A stretch of DNA of 64,000 nt, from the NCBI GenBank assembly GCA_001789205.1, contig MFYT01000004.1, positions 1 through 64,000 of the forward strand, written 5' to 3'. The number at the start of each line of letters is the position of its first letter. Position 1 is the stretch's first letter. This DNA comes from Candidatus Raymondbacteria bacterium RIFOXYA2_FULL_49_16 (GTDB lineage Bacteria; Fibrobacterota; OXYB2-FULL-49-7; XYB2-FULL-49-35). The translations under genes were made by a program, and so were the position numbers. This document shows, piece after piece, positions 48,446 to 57,284 of this stretch. A model generated the notes under the pieces. It was not told the DNA's origin and ran no database searches. It was given only the letters and a program-made list of their open reading frames with translations.

Positions 48446-49577
48446 CATTGACCAGCAATCCATATATTCGGGCAAGCTCGCTTCCCAAAACCTCTTCGGT
48501 GAACTTTTGACCATGAAGCGCACCCTGGTCAATCATGCTCTTGCGAAGCGCTGCATTGCTAAGAATGCGCTCCAGGGCATTGGCAAGCGCACTATCATCG
48601 AACGGGGCAACATACAGGCTTGCGGCGCCTCCTGCTTCGGAAAAACAGCTTCCCCTGCTGGTGATCACCGGTACCCTGCTTGCAAGGGCCTCGGCAATGG
48701 GCAAACCAAAACCTTCGAACACTGAGGGATAGGCGAACACTGAAGCCCCCTGATATAATGCGGGCAGGTCGCACGGATCAGCGTGGCCCAGGAACACAAC
48801 CGACGCCTCAAGCTTCTTGCCGGTAATATACGATTTTACGGAACTAAAATAGCTCCCCGATCCACTGCCGCAGACAACAAGGGACATTGGCACGCTGGCA
48901 CGCACGCGCTCAACCGCCTTGACCAGAGAAAACAGATTCTTGCGCCGGGTAATTGAACCCACGGAAAGAATGTACTGACCTGAAAGACCATAGCGGCCCC
49001 GCACTTCGGTTATCGCCTCTTCAGAAAGGGGAACAAAATAGGCCGGATCCACGCTGGGATACACCACGCGTATCTTTTCCGGATCACAGTTAAGAAAGGC
49101 GCACAGATCGTCCCTGGTCTGGCGGCTGTCGGCAACAACGCAGGAAGCAACGCGCACCGCATGCCTGCACTTTGCCGCATACACCTTTCTATCGACAAAT
49201 GGATAGGTCTCCGGATAGCGCAGAAAGATGAGATCGTGGATGGTGACCACGCTCCGGGTCCTGGTTTTTTCAATGCCCCAGGGCAGTTCATTGGTCAATC
49301 CATGGTAGATATCCAGCGCATCGCGCCCTATTTCAGATGAAAGAAAGAGCGAACGCCAGAGGGGATGGAGGGCCTCCAACACCCGCGTACGGGGCGTCCG
49401 GAAAACAGTGTTGCCCGATAGGGAAAACGCTCCGCCTGGTACAGGCTTTTTTGGACAATACAAAAACAGTTTCGCATCGGGCAATTGGCGCTGCACAGCG
49501 CGAAGCGCCGCACGGCTGTAGGCGCCAAGGCCAGTGGCATTGAAAAAAGCGCGCTTTGCGTCAAATCCGATATTCAT
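48423..49577 (-). CDS. Glycosyltransferase family 4
   Basis: A 384-residue GT-B enzyme beginning MNIGFDAKRAFFNATGLGAYSR, a typical family 4 start. The C-terminal half has ILSVGSITRRKNLFSLVKAV, VFLGHADPCDLPALYQGAS and the EX7E catalytic block around VFEGFGLPIAEALASRVPVI. It is the last gene of the four-gene transferase operon and overlaps the heptosyltransferase stop as ATGA. Confidence 0.93.
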   Translation of the reverse strand: MNIGFDAKRAFFNATGLGAYSRAALRAVQRQLPDAKLFLYCPKKPVPGGAFSLSGNTVFRTPRTRVLEALHPLWRSLFLSSEIGRDALDIYHGLTNELPWGIEKTRTRSVVTIHDLIFLRYPETYPFVDRKVYAAKCRHAVRVASCVVADSRQTRDDLCAFLNCDPEKIRVVYPSVDPAYFVPLSEEAITEVRGRYGLSGQYILSVGSITRRKNLFSLVKAVERVRASVPMSLVVCGSGSGSYFSSVKSYITGKKLEASVVFLGHADPCDLPALYQGASVFAYPSVFEGFGLPIAEALASRVPVITSRGSCFSEAGGAASLYVAPFDDSALANALERILSNAALRKSMIDQGALHGQKFTEEVLGSELARIYGLLVNATGRKDV

Positions 49578-50545
49578 AGGCGCTGCGGTCCTTTTTTATC
49601 CCAGGCAATGATAACGGCAAGCACCTGTTCCACGGAAATGTCCGCAGGATCGGGGGCTGATACTGTGGATGCCCGACTGCCCACAGGCGCCCATCTGCCC
49701 GGATGCGTGGGAGGCCGGTCTGTATGTATGCCAAGCACACGGCGGCCAAGGGCAGCGGCTATGTGCGCCGGACCTGTACTCGATGCGACAAACCCATCCG
49801 ATGCCGCGATAAAGGAGATAAGCCCCGAAAGGTCTGTCTCGGGTAGAAGCCTGCAGGCCGCAACGCCAAAGGCCGTCCGTATCTGTTCCCGTTCATGGCC
49901 ATTGCCCGATAAAACAACATTGAATCTTTCCGATGGAAGGCGCGCTGCAAGATCGACAAAATGCTCCATAGGCCATACCGGAGCGCTTCCGCGCGACCCT
50001 GGGTGAAGAACCAGATTGAACCGCGCCGGATCGATGCACTTGGCCAGAGTTGGGTGCAGTTCGGGCACTCGCGTAAGGCCATACAATAATGGAATACTTT
50101 TAAGCGGGAATCCGGCAGGGCCAATGATGGGCGCAAGCAAAAGTAGGTTCAACTGCGCCTCGTGCAGGCGCGATCCTGACCGTTTTACCATGACACGCCG
50201 GTTGCAGGTAAGCCAATGATACCATCGCCGCAGCGTGCCAATGCGCAGCGGTATGCGCGCCCGTGAACACAGCCGGGCTATCCAGGGAACGGGGAACACA
50301 TGCACAACCGCGTCAAAACCCGCTTTTTTGAGGCGTTCGGCGGCCCTGTCCAATCCCGCTGCCTCAAGCTCCTCGCGCACGATAATCTCATCCACGTTTG
50401 CGCATACGGCAACCAAGGGCTGCACATGCGCGCTGCAGAGAAATCCGACCCTGCATGCCGGTTGCCACGCCTTAAGCGCGCCCGCAAGCGGTAGCGTGCA
50501 GACGACATCACCTATTTTATCCGTGCGGCTGATGAGTATCTTCAT
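49574..50545 (-). CDS. Glycosyltransferase family 9 (heptosyltransferase-like)
   Basis: A 323-residue GT-B enzyme. It starts MKILISRTDKIGDVVCTLPL, the family 9 signature, and the donor-binding part has LVLHPGSRGSAPVWPMEHFV and FVASSTGPAHIAAALGRRVLGIHT. Such enzymes add ADP-heptose to lipid A-core. Its presence argues for an LPS-bearing outer membrane. It overlaps the upstream GT2 stop by 29 bases and the downstream GT4 by ATGA. Confidence 0.9.
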   Translation of the reverse strand: MKILISRTDKIGDVVCTLPLAGALKAWQPACRVGFLCSAHVQPLVAVCANVDEIIVREELEAAGLDRAAERLKKAGFDAVVHVFPVPWIARLCSRARIPLRIGTLRRWYHWLTCNRRVMVKRSGSRLHEAQLNLLLLAPIIGPAGFPLKSIPLLYGLTRVPELHPTLAKCIDPARFNLVLHPGSRGSAPVWPMEHFVDLAARLPSERFNVVLSGNGHEREQIRTAFGVAACRLLPETDLSGLISFIAASDGFVASSTGPAHIAAALGRRVLGIHTDRPPTHPGRWAPVGSRASTVSAPDPADISVEQVLAVIIAWDKKGPQRL

Positions 50546-51290
50546 GGTTCAAACGGTACAAGCCCGCGTATTTAAGGTAATTTGCCAATGCGGAAACCAG
50601 CGCAATGGTGAGTCCGTCCCTTCCATCAAGGAACCCGAGACGGAACAGATAGTCCCGGACAAAGCGCGCCGCTGGCCTGAGTAATACGCCAGCGCGCGAC
50701 ACCCGCCTGCCCCGTGCGTGCAATTCGCTGATGGCGATCTTAGTAAAACGCGAGGCTTGCCGGACATGCTCGTCCAATGATTCGTACGAACAGTGGACCA
50801 GGTCGCCGCGAATCCTGACAATGCGTGAACCCGGCTTCATGACAACGGCGTTGTGCGGGTTGACGCCGCCGAATTCACCGCAATCCGTCCGCCACAACCG
50901 AACCTTGCGGTCAGGGTACCATCCGCCATGGTTGACCGGCTTTCCGCAATAAATGTTGCGGCGGTTGAACGCATACGCGTCTGCGCTGAAATCTTTTTTT
51001 ACTTCAATAATTGATTGCCGCAATTCTGGAGAAAGGTATTCATCCGCATCAATGGAAAGTACTTGCGGGTTGTTGGCCTGTGCCACGGCAAACCGTACCT
51101 GCTCCACATAACCCTCAAAGGCATGGGTGACAACACGGGCGCCTTTCTGGCGGCAAATCTCGACCGTATTGTCCATTGATCCCGAATCGACCACTACAAT
51201 CTCGTCCGCAACTGGCGCCACTGAATCCAGACACCTGCCTATCTTCTCTTCTTCGTCCTGGGCTATGATTATAACCGACAACTTGATCAT
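50517..51290 (-). CDS. Glycosyltransferase family 2 (WaaE/KdtX-like)
   Basis: About 257 residues from the ATG at 51290, where the domain begins IKLSVIIIAQDEEEKIGRCLDS. The DxD region is LSIDADEYLSPELRQSI and the acceptor block contains GWYPDRKVRLWR and GDLVHCSYESLDEHVRQASRFT, typical of LPS-core beta-1,4-glucosyltransferases of the WaaE/KdtX group. The ATG overlaps the stop of the upstream GT4 gene as ATGA. Confidence 0.9.
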   Translation of the reverse strand: MIKLSVIIIAQDEEEKIGRCLDSVAPVADEIVVVDSGSMDNTVEICRQKGARVVTHAFEGYVEQVRFAVAQANNPQVLSIDADEYLSPELRQSIIEVKKDFSADAYAFNRRNIYCGKPVNHGGWYPDRKVRLWRTDCGEFGGVNPHNAVVMKPGSRIVRIRGDLVHCSYESLDEHVRQASRFTKIAISELHARGRRVSRAGVLLRPAARFVRDYLFRLGFLDGRDGLTIALVSALANYLKYAGLYRLNHEDTHQPHG

Positions 51291-52408
51291 TGGCGCACTG
51301 CCTTCTTTTCCGTATCCTGGCAGAGACGCTCCCATGCACGGCCAAACTCCTTCATGTTGAAAGGACCGCGCGCCTGCTCTTCATTGAACCTGCCGAACCT
51401 AAGCCGCTTGCTCCTGTCGTCCGCCAGCTGTTTTATTGCGTCGGCAAGGGCATGCCCGTCCCGCGGCCGTACCACAATACCGCCCTTGCCGTTTTGTACG
51501 ATCTCAGGAACGCCATGCACATTAGTAGCAACCAGAGGCAGGCCAAAACACATCATCTCAAGACCAATGCGGCAGATTGCCTCTGATCCGACCGAAGCCA
51601 CAACACCGATAGTAAGGGAAGGAAGAATCTCACGTACATCAGCGGCGCGCGGAAGAAAAAAAACATTGGCCCGCGCTTCAGGCCGCAGCAACGCTTCAAG
51701 GTCTGTTCGTTTTACCGCGCACTCCTCGCCGCTTACCAGGAACTTAATATCAGGTCTTCCGGAAAGGAGGTTCGCGGCCTCCATGAGATACCGATGGCCT
51801 TTGACCGGATCGAGCCGGGCGACAATGCCCGTAAGAACAACGTCATCAGCAAGGCCCAATTCGCTGCGCACGTTTCTTTGCGGTGCAAAATCCCTGAACC
51901 CGGCGCAATCAATGGGCTGGGGAACAACCGTGACCATGTCTGGTCCAATGCCAAACCCCTCATAATACCCTTTCATGAACAAGGAGGGGACCACCTTTGT
52001 ATCAATGATTTTTTTATACAGAAAACGGTTCAGAGGATTGTCGCGGGGCTGCCTGATATCAGCGCGAACATCAATGGTACGCAATCCTGTCCGGGAAAAA
52101 GGCGCGGCTGCTGCTGCCAGCAGGCGGTCCTCGCCCCGGTGGGTCACCATCACATCGATCTGATTATCATGGATAAACTTCCTGAGCCGCACGACTGAAA
52201 GACACAATTTAATGGGGTTGAATGAATTGGGGTAGATACCGGATACCGTGGGGAAGTTGCGCGTCTGCGCCGCGGAGATGATTGGTGAACCCGCGATGCC
52301 GCTGAAAAAGACCTCCGCGCCCTGACTGCGCATGGCAAGGCCCGCGTCGAGCGCGTATTGCGCGCACGCATTGAACCACCGGACGGAAATGAGATGAAGT
52401 ACACGCAT
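51287..52408 (-). CDS. Glycosyltransferase family 4
   Basis: A 373-residue GT-B enzyme beginning MRVLHLISVRWFNACAQYA. The C-terminal half has VVLTGIVARLDPVKGHRYLM and the EX7E-like block SEAICRIGLEMMCFGLPLVATNVHGVPEIV. It is the first gene of the LPS/surface-glycan operon. Its ATG lies only 8 bases after the 3' end of tRNA-Sec (TTATTTAT), leaving no room for a ribosome site or terminator; the mRNA is therefore probably released by tRNA 3' processing. Confidence 0.88.
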   Translation of the reverse strand: MRVLHLISVRWFNACAQYALDAGLAMRSQGAEVFFSGIAGSPIISAAQTRNFPTVSGIYPNSFNPIKLCLSVVRLRKFIHDNQIDVMVTHRGEDRLLAAAAAPFSRTGLRTIDVRADIRQPRDNPLNRFLYKKIIDTKVVPSLFMKGYYEGFGIGPDMVTVVPQPIDCAGFRDFAPQRNVRSELGLADDVVLTGIVARLDPVKGHRYLMEAANLLSGRPDIKFLVSGEECAVKRTDLEALLRPEARANVFFLPRAADVREILPSLTIGVVASVGSEAICRIGLEMMCFGLPLVATNVHGVPEIVQNGKGGIVVRPRDGHALADAIKQLADDRSKRLRFGRFNEEQARGPFNMKEFGRAWERLCQDTEKKAVRQ

Positions 52409-52416
52409 ATAAATAA

Positions 52417-52511
52417 CCGGAAGAGGCAGGAATCGAACCCACCACGGACAGTATTATCCGCCCGCATACGGTTTTGAAGACCGCTGGAGACACCAGTCCC
52501 CGTCTCTTCCG
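52417..52511 (-). tRNA. selC: tRNA-Sec (anticodon UCA)
   Basis: A 95-nt tRNA without encoded CCA. It folds as a bacterial tRNA-Sec: 8-bp acceptor CGGAAGAG/CTCTTCCG, two linker bases, a 6-bp D stem GGGGAC/GTCTCC closing a TGGT tetraloop, anticodon arm GCGGT-CTTCAAA-ACCGT with UCA in the loop, a long variable arm and T arm GTGGG-TTCGATT-CCTGC. The 6-bp D stem with 4-base loop and the long extra arm separate it from a suppressor tRNA-Ser. It has its own promoter upstream. Confidence 0.95.
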
Positions 52512-52516
52512 TCAAT

Positions 52517-52546
52517 AGTATATTATTTTCCCGGAAAATGGGGCAA
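52517..52546 (-). promoter_or_regulatory. Promoter of selC
   Basis: Minus strand: TTGCCC (52541-52546), 18 bases, TATACT (52517-52522). tRNA base 1 lies 6 bases downstream. The downstream glycosyltransferase operon is probably transcribed from here too. Confidence 0.6.
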
Positions 52547-52575
52547 GGAACAATCGCGGAGTTGACACAAAAATA

Positions 52576-54564
52576 TTATTTGCAGCAGCGGAAATAGACT
52601 TCGGCGCCAGGTTCGCCGCGCCGCGGCACTTTCGAGGCCTGGCACTTTTGGCCAAGCGGCGACTTGGGGGCGCCGTCATAGGCATAGTCAATATCGTAGG
52701 GCGGCTGCATGCGTGAAGGATCTGTGGCCCATTCGGTTATATCGCCGCTCATGTCGAAGATAAGCCCGCTTGCGGTGTCGAGAAACGAGGTGCTGCACGC
52801 CTGCGCCCACTCCCAGGTATCGCAGAGCCGTTTGCCGTGCGCTACGCATGAATCGCCCGCGGCGACAAATGAAATATTGTTCATGGGTACCGCGTCTTTC
52901 CTAAAGACTTCCTTGTCAACACAATACCCGTCGTGGAATATTTGGTCGTCTGCGCACTTGCCGCCTTCGGCGGGAACTTCCACGGTCAGCTGCGAGGTCC
53001 ACGGCGACCATGCGCTGGAAGTATTTATCGCGCACATGCGAAATAAATACTGAGTTCCCGTCATGGTCGTACTATCGATATATTGGCGCGCCGCAGGGCT
53101 TGCCTGGCCCAGGTAGGCCCAGTCTGCTCCGCCGTTGTCAGAGCGCTGGATTTCGTACCGGTCAATATTGGTATTATCGCCATAGTCCCATTGGAGCATG
53201 ACCTGGTTGCCGTTCTCGAATATAAAGCGGAAATTTCCCGGCGTCTGAGGTCCGCTCGAAGAACCCGTATATATCTGCGCGTTGTTTGAGCAGTATTCCG
53301 AGGCGCCTTCAACAGCGCAGACCTTGTAGTCGAGCAGCGTGGTCACAGGGGCTGAAAAATCGTCCCACGAACGGGTTGAGGGAGCAGGTAGCGCAAGCGG
53401 CCCGCTCCAGGTGGTCCCACCGTTGGTTGAACGGAAAATCCTGAATTCTGTCAAACGGTATTCTTCGGACTGGGGGACATTCCAGGCAAGCGAAACCTTG
53501 CCGCCGTCCCAGACCGGCGTATTGAGGGTAACGTTGATGGCCGAGGCGCCTGCGGACACGTACACGGTCACTACATTTGAATAGGGTGACTCGCTATTGG
53601 CCGGTGCCGGACCGATTGCCTTGAGACGATACCAGTAGGTGTTCTGCTGGGCTGTCGAATTATCCGTAAAAATGGTGGTCGCACCTGCGGGGTGGTTGAT
53701 GACCGTGAAAGGCCCTTTTTTGCCAACCGACGAACGCTCCAGGACAAACTGCGCTATTTCCGCGGGACGGCCATAGCTCCATTGCACTTCGACAGATCCG
53801 GACGAAAGGGAACGCGCCTCCTCGAGAAAGGGGATCTCGAGCGCGGCTGAAAAACCAGCGGTCGTGGCCTTGATTTCCTGTATGTTGGAGACCGCTGTCA
53901 CACTCCCCCGTTCGAGCCTGAGCCGGTACTGGTATGTGGTGATCGCGGCATATTTGTTGATATTATTCTGATCTACAATCTCGCGCTGTTCGCCGTTCAG
54001 CCTGCCTACTTCAATCCAGCTTGTCCCACCCTCGGAACGTTCGAGAATGCAGGCGTCCCACGAAGCGATGTTCCAGACCACCCAGGATAGCCTGATAGCC
54101 GTGGCAGTGACCTGGACCGGCGCGGCCAGATACGGTTTTACCGTATCCGCGGGTTCGACCGGAATATCGGGAGTCGCGGTCTGGTTGGCTTGGACCCGCA
54201 CCTCGACGGAGCCGCCCATGATAGCGTTACCCATATTGTCAATAGCGTTAACCTTCACCGTGGCCGCGCCCTCCGCAACGCCATCGATCTCAGCGCTCTT
54301 GGCCTCGTAGTCGAATTCCTTGCTTATTTTTCCTTCGGCGGTGGTTATTTCGATCCGTACCATCCTGAGCGATGGCCGGATGTCCTGGTCAAAAGAGATT
54401 TGCGCCGGGGCGGACTGTTTGAACAGGATATGGGGCGCGACAGATCCGGTCGCGGCGTCGCGGGCCGACTCGGGATTGCGCAGCGCGCACCTGACAAAAA
54501 GGCAGGCGCACAGGAGCGCAAACGCGGCCACGGCGGCCGTTGGCAGGCATGTTCTTAGTCCCAT
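52576..54564 (-). CDS. Exported fibronectin type III-repeat protein with FGE-like C-terminus
   Basis: A 662-residue protein with a hydrophobic leader and weak lipobox candidates at Cys21 or Cys26. Four FN3-like modules follow at about 140-540 (TYQYRLRLERGSVTAVSNIQ, NTYWYRLKAIGPAPANSESP, LLDYKVCAVEG, QYLFRMCAINTSSAWSPW). The last 110 residues resemble a shortened formylglycine-generating-enzyme/sulfatase-modifying fold: CVAHGKRLCDTWEWAQACS, GDITEWATD and the ending VYFRCCK. It is probably a surface adhesion or scaffold protein. It overlaps the CsgG-like gene by 10 bases. Function is inferred. Confidence 0.72.
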   Translation of the reverse strand: MGLRTCLPTAAVAAFALLCACLFVRCALRNPESARDAATGSVAPHILFKQSAPAQISFDQDIRPSLRMVRIEITTAEGKISKEFDYEAKSAEIDGVAEGAATVKVNAIDNMGNAIMGGSVEVRVQANQTATPDIPVEPADTVKPYLAAPVQVTATAIRLSWVVWNIASWDACILERSEGGTSWIEVGRLNGEQREIVDQNNINKYAAITTYQYRLRLERGSVTAVSNIQEIKATTAGFSAALEIPFLEEARSLSSGSVEVQWSYGRPAEIAQFVLERSSVGKKGPFTVINHPAGATTIFTDNSTAQQNTYWYRLKAIGPAPANSESPYSNVVTVYVSAGASAINVTLNTPVWDGGKVSLAWNVPQSEEYRLTEFRIFRSTNGGTTWSGPLALPAPSTRSWDDFSAPVTTLLDYKVCAVEGASEYCSNNAQIYTGSSSGPQTPGNFRFIFENGNQVMLQWDYGDNTNIDRYEIQRSDNGGADWAYLGQASPAARQYIDSTTMTGTQYLFRMCAINTSSAWSPWTSQLTVEVPAEGGKCADDQIFHDGYCVDKEVFRKDAVPMNNISFVAAGDSCVAHGKRLCDTWEWAQACSTSFLDTASGLIFDMSGDITEWATDPSRMQPPYDIDYAYDGAPKSPLGQKCQASKVPRRGEPGAEVYFRCCK

Positions 54565-55292
54565 GTGATCTTCACAGTTCCGGCTGGTTTTTCCTCGGGG
54601 GCCGCATCGTCCTGTTGCGACAGGATAAAAGCCGCAGCAGCGCCGCCCGCGCCAAGAACTCCTAACCCGATATAAAGCATGGAATGCGACTTTCCTTTTT
54701 TAGGAGGTATGTTTTTTGTTTCAGAAGCCTGGGCCGGCATTGCGGCAACCACGGGTTCGGGTTGTGAAATGCCGGCAAGCTCGTTTGCGATATCAGGCAG
54801 CACGTCGGACAAAAGCCCGTCGATTTCACCCTTGAAAAGTTTGGTGACTGTGCGCGTGATCTCGCCAGTCTTAACGCTGATGAACCGAACATTGACAGAA
54901 TAAGTACCGCCTACCCTGCCAATGCTGCCGGCAAGAATGTTGTCCACGCCCAAAAGCTGGCCCATTTCAACAATACACGCTTCGTCGGAACAGGCGCCCG
55001 AACTCTGAAATCCCTGCTCCTTGAGCACCTCGTCCATTTTTCCCCGTTCCATGACGCGAAAAGCATTGGTATTGATAAGGTATGACCTGAAAGCGTCGGA
55101 AAGCGTGCTCCCCTCACCCTGCTCAAGGCCGCGGCCTTCGAAATCAGCGGCGGCAACCACCTGCTTGACTGGATTCTTGTATCCCTGGTACTTCATATAT
55201 CCCTTGTCCTCGGCGAAAAGAGAGGCGCTGACAAAGGCCAGACAGAACAAAACCAGCAGTATTTTCACACCAAAAGCTTTTTGGACATGCAT
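54555..55292 (-). CDS. CsgG/LpoB-like exported protein with C-terminal hydrophobic segment
   Basis: A 245-residue protein. After the signal peptide (about 1-27), residues 40-165 show the CsgG/TolB-N-like fold (FEGRGLEQGEGSTLSDAF, NAFRVMERGKMDEVLKEQ, LGVDNILAGSIGRVGGTYSVNVRFI). A linker leads to a hydrophobic segment (MLYIGLGVLGAGGAAAAFIL) near 205-225 and a short tail. The CsgG-like fold occurs in outer-membrane lipoprotein channels and cell-wall regulators; no lipobox is clear. Coupled with the FN3 protein downstream. The ATG at 55292 sits about 8 bases after its -10, so the message may be leaderless. Confidence 0.72.
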   Translation of the reverse strand: MHVQKAFGVKILLVLFCLAFVSASLFAEDKGYMKYQGYKNPVKQVVAAADFEGRGLEQGEGSTLSDAFRSYLINTNAFRVMERGKMDEVLKEQGFQSSGACSDEACIVEMGQLLGVDNILAGSIGRVGGTYSVNVRFISVKTGEITRTVTKLFKGEIDGLLSDVLPDIANELAGISQPEPVVAAMPAQASETKNIPPKKGKSHSMLYIGLGVLGAGGAAAAFILSQQDDAAPEEKPAGTVKITWD

Positions 55293-55300
55293 ATATAAAT

Positions 55301-55329
55301 AATATAATTCCCTGAATCAAAATTCGCAA
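55301..55329 (-). promoter_or_regulatory. Promoter of the CsgG-like gene, giving a near-leaderless message
   Basis: Minus strand: TTGCGA (55324-55329), 17 bases, TATATT (55301-55306). Only 8 bases separate the -10 from the ATG. Confidence 0.5.
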
Positions 55330-55346
55330 GGCCCACGGAATGTTTT

Positions 55347-57239
55347 TTAGAGTTTTTTTCTGAGTATTCTCAGGTCGCCCTGGCGTATCAGCACTCCCTG
55401 CGCTTCATAATAATTGAGCAGGGGAATGGCGAATTTTCTGGATGTGTTGATGACCTGGCGCAGCGCGGAAACCGTTGCTGGCCCGTTTTTTTCCAGGTAT
55501 TGGGTGAGTAGCGCCCTGCCTGTTTCCAGCGCAGCCCCGCTAAAAATCATGCCTTCAATGACAACCAGTTCCTTTTCCCTGATCATGGCGTCGATGACGC
55601 TGCCCGCCCGTTTGTCGCGGGCCTGCGCAACCGCCTCCTGCCTGCTGGGCGGCGAAAAATGCGCTGTGCCAAAAAAATCCCGCACCTGTTGTTTCAATTG
55701 GCCATCGCGTTCTGTTGCCTGCGCTTCCCACAACGCGAGCGCGCATGTGCCTGAAACGTCCTTGAATACAGACCCGTCAGTGAGCCGCGTCCAAAGCGCG
55801 GCAAATAACGGCTCTGCCAGGTGTATGCCAAAAAAAGCCTCACACTTCTGTTTTATTGCCGGCCTATCAGCGCCTTGCGCAACCAGGGGATGCTGCGCAT
55901 GGAATTCGAGCACACCCGGTTGTATGCTCTGGACCAGGCGGGCAAACTGTTCATTACCAAACGCATACCATTCTGTCCCGGTTTTGATGATAACGGCTTG
56001 TTTCCGTTCCTCGATAGTATTGAGCGCGGCCAGGACCGCTCCTTGTTCCATGGTGAGTCTGGCGCATAGGTTGGACCGGGAACTATGCGCCTTTGCCTTG
56101 TTGATTTCCATCAGGACCAGCGCCTCCGGACCAGCCTGTATGAGCGCTTCCACGTCCTGCGAATGAACATTTTTTTTCCGCTTGTGCCGCAGGGGATGGG
56201 GATCGAGTATTTCCCCGCCGCCAAGAGTATGTTCCGCGCCCTGGTCCCTGACAATAAAACGGTCGCCTTTTATCGCCACGCACTGTTCGGCCAGGGTAAT
56301 CTGGACAAGGCTGTTTTCGAAAAAATAGATGCGGCCATTGATCTCATTGGTGCCCAAATGGAACTTGATATGACCACCCTGTTTGAGGCGCACACCCGCT
56401 TCAAGGCGTGCGAATCGGCCGTCGACCATGCGCGTGGGAATAAAATAGCCCGGCGTACATACTATGCTGCCACGCGCAACATCGCTTTTTGCAACCTGGG
56501 CCAGATTGAGGGCCGCACGCTGGCCAAACAAGGCCTCCGCTGCCTGCTCCTTATGCACCTCAATGCGCCGTACCTCGGTCTCAAGTCCCTGGGGCAGGAC
56601 AATGACCCGGTCATTGGTCTTAACCGCGCCTGAGAAAACCGTGCCTGTGACAATGGTGCCAAATCCGGCAACACTAAACGAGCGATCAACGGGCATGCGG
56701 AAGAGACCCGCCGCGGCGCGATCAGGCATGGTGCGCGCCATGGTCTCGATGACGCGTTTGAGGATGTCCATTCCCTCGCTCGTAAGAGCCGAGACTTTGA
56801 CTAGTGGCGCTTGTTCGAGAAAGCTGCCCGCGGCCAGCGCACGAACATCATGGATAACCTCCTCTATCCTGGCAGGTTCAACAAGGTCTATCTTGTTTAT
56901 GACAATTATACCCGCGCGTACGCCCAAAAGCCGGACAATGTCAAAGTGTTCGCGCGTTTGCGGCATGACCGAGTCATCGGCAGCCACCACGAAAAGGACA
57001 AAATCTATGCCCGCAACACCCGCAAGCATGGTTTTTATAAAACGCATATGGCCGGGAACATCAACCACTCCCAAACGTGTGTTGTCTGGAAGGTCAAACC
57101 AAGCATAGCCCAGGTTGATGGAAATGCCGCGTTTTTTTTCCTCGGCAAGAGTATCCGTATCAATGCCCGTGAGCGCTTTTACCAGCGCGGTCTTGCCATG
57201 GTCAATATGGCCAGCAGTGCCAAGTACTAAATGTTTCAT
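55347..57239 (-). CDS. selB: Selenocysteine-specific translation elongation factor
   Basis: A 630-residue GTPase that delivers Sec-tRNA(Sec) to the ribosome at UGA codons marked by a SECIS hairpin. The EF-Tu-like half has [33 protein letters not shown] and INKIDLVEP. Two beta-barrel domains follow ([20 protein letters not shown]). The C-terminal ~270 residues are winged-helix domains that bind the SECIS element ([20 protein letters not shown] near the end). It starts 19 bases after selA; a repeat occupies that gap. Confidence 0.97.
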   Translation of the reverse strand: MKHLVLGTAGHIDHGKTALVKALTGIDTDTLAEEKKRGISINLGYAWFDLPDNTRLGVVDVPGHMRFIKTMLAGVAGIDFVLFVVAADDSVMPQTREHFDIVRLLGVRAGIIVINKIDLVEPARIEEVIHDVRALAAGSFLEQAPLVKVSALTSEGMDILKRVIETMARTMPDRAAAGLFRMPVDRSFSVAGFGTIVTGTVFSGAVKTNDRVIVLPQGLETEVRRIEVHKEQAAEALFGQRAALNLAQVAKSDVARGSIVCTPGYFIPTRMVDGRFARLEAGVRLKQGGHIKFHLGTNEINGRIYFFENSLVQITLAEQCVAIKGDRFIVRDQGAEHTLGGGEILDPHPLRHKRKKNVHSQDVEALIQAGPEALVLMEINKAKAHSSRSNLCARLTMEQGAVLAALNTIEERKQAVIIKTGTEWYAFGNEQFARLVQSIQPGVLEFHAQHPLVAQGADRPAIKQKCEAFFGIHLAEPLFAALWTRLTDGSVFKDVSGTCALALWEAQATERDGQLKQQVRDFFGTAHFSPPSRQEAVAQARDKRAGSVIDAMIREKELVVIEGMIFSGAALETGRALLTQYLEKNGPATVSALRQVINTSRKFAIPLLNYYEAQGVLIRQGDLRILRKKL

Positions 57240-57253
57240 TGCTCTTCTCTTAT

Positions 57254-57284
57254 GCCCCTTAACAAGGGGGGTTAGGGGGGATCA
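57254..57284 (-). repeat. REP-like palindromic repeat, copy 5 (class A), overlapping the selA stop
   Basis: Minus strand TGATCCCCCCTAACCCCC followed by CTTGTTAAGGGG; it matches copy 1 at 6889-6920. It supplies the last seven codons and the TAA of selA. Confidence 0.75.

Noticed and set aside
52417-52511. Suppressor tRNA-Ser with UCA anticodon
   Set aside because: The 8-bp acceptor, 6-bp D stem with four-base loop and the nearby selA and selB fit tRNA-Sec.
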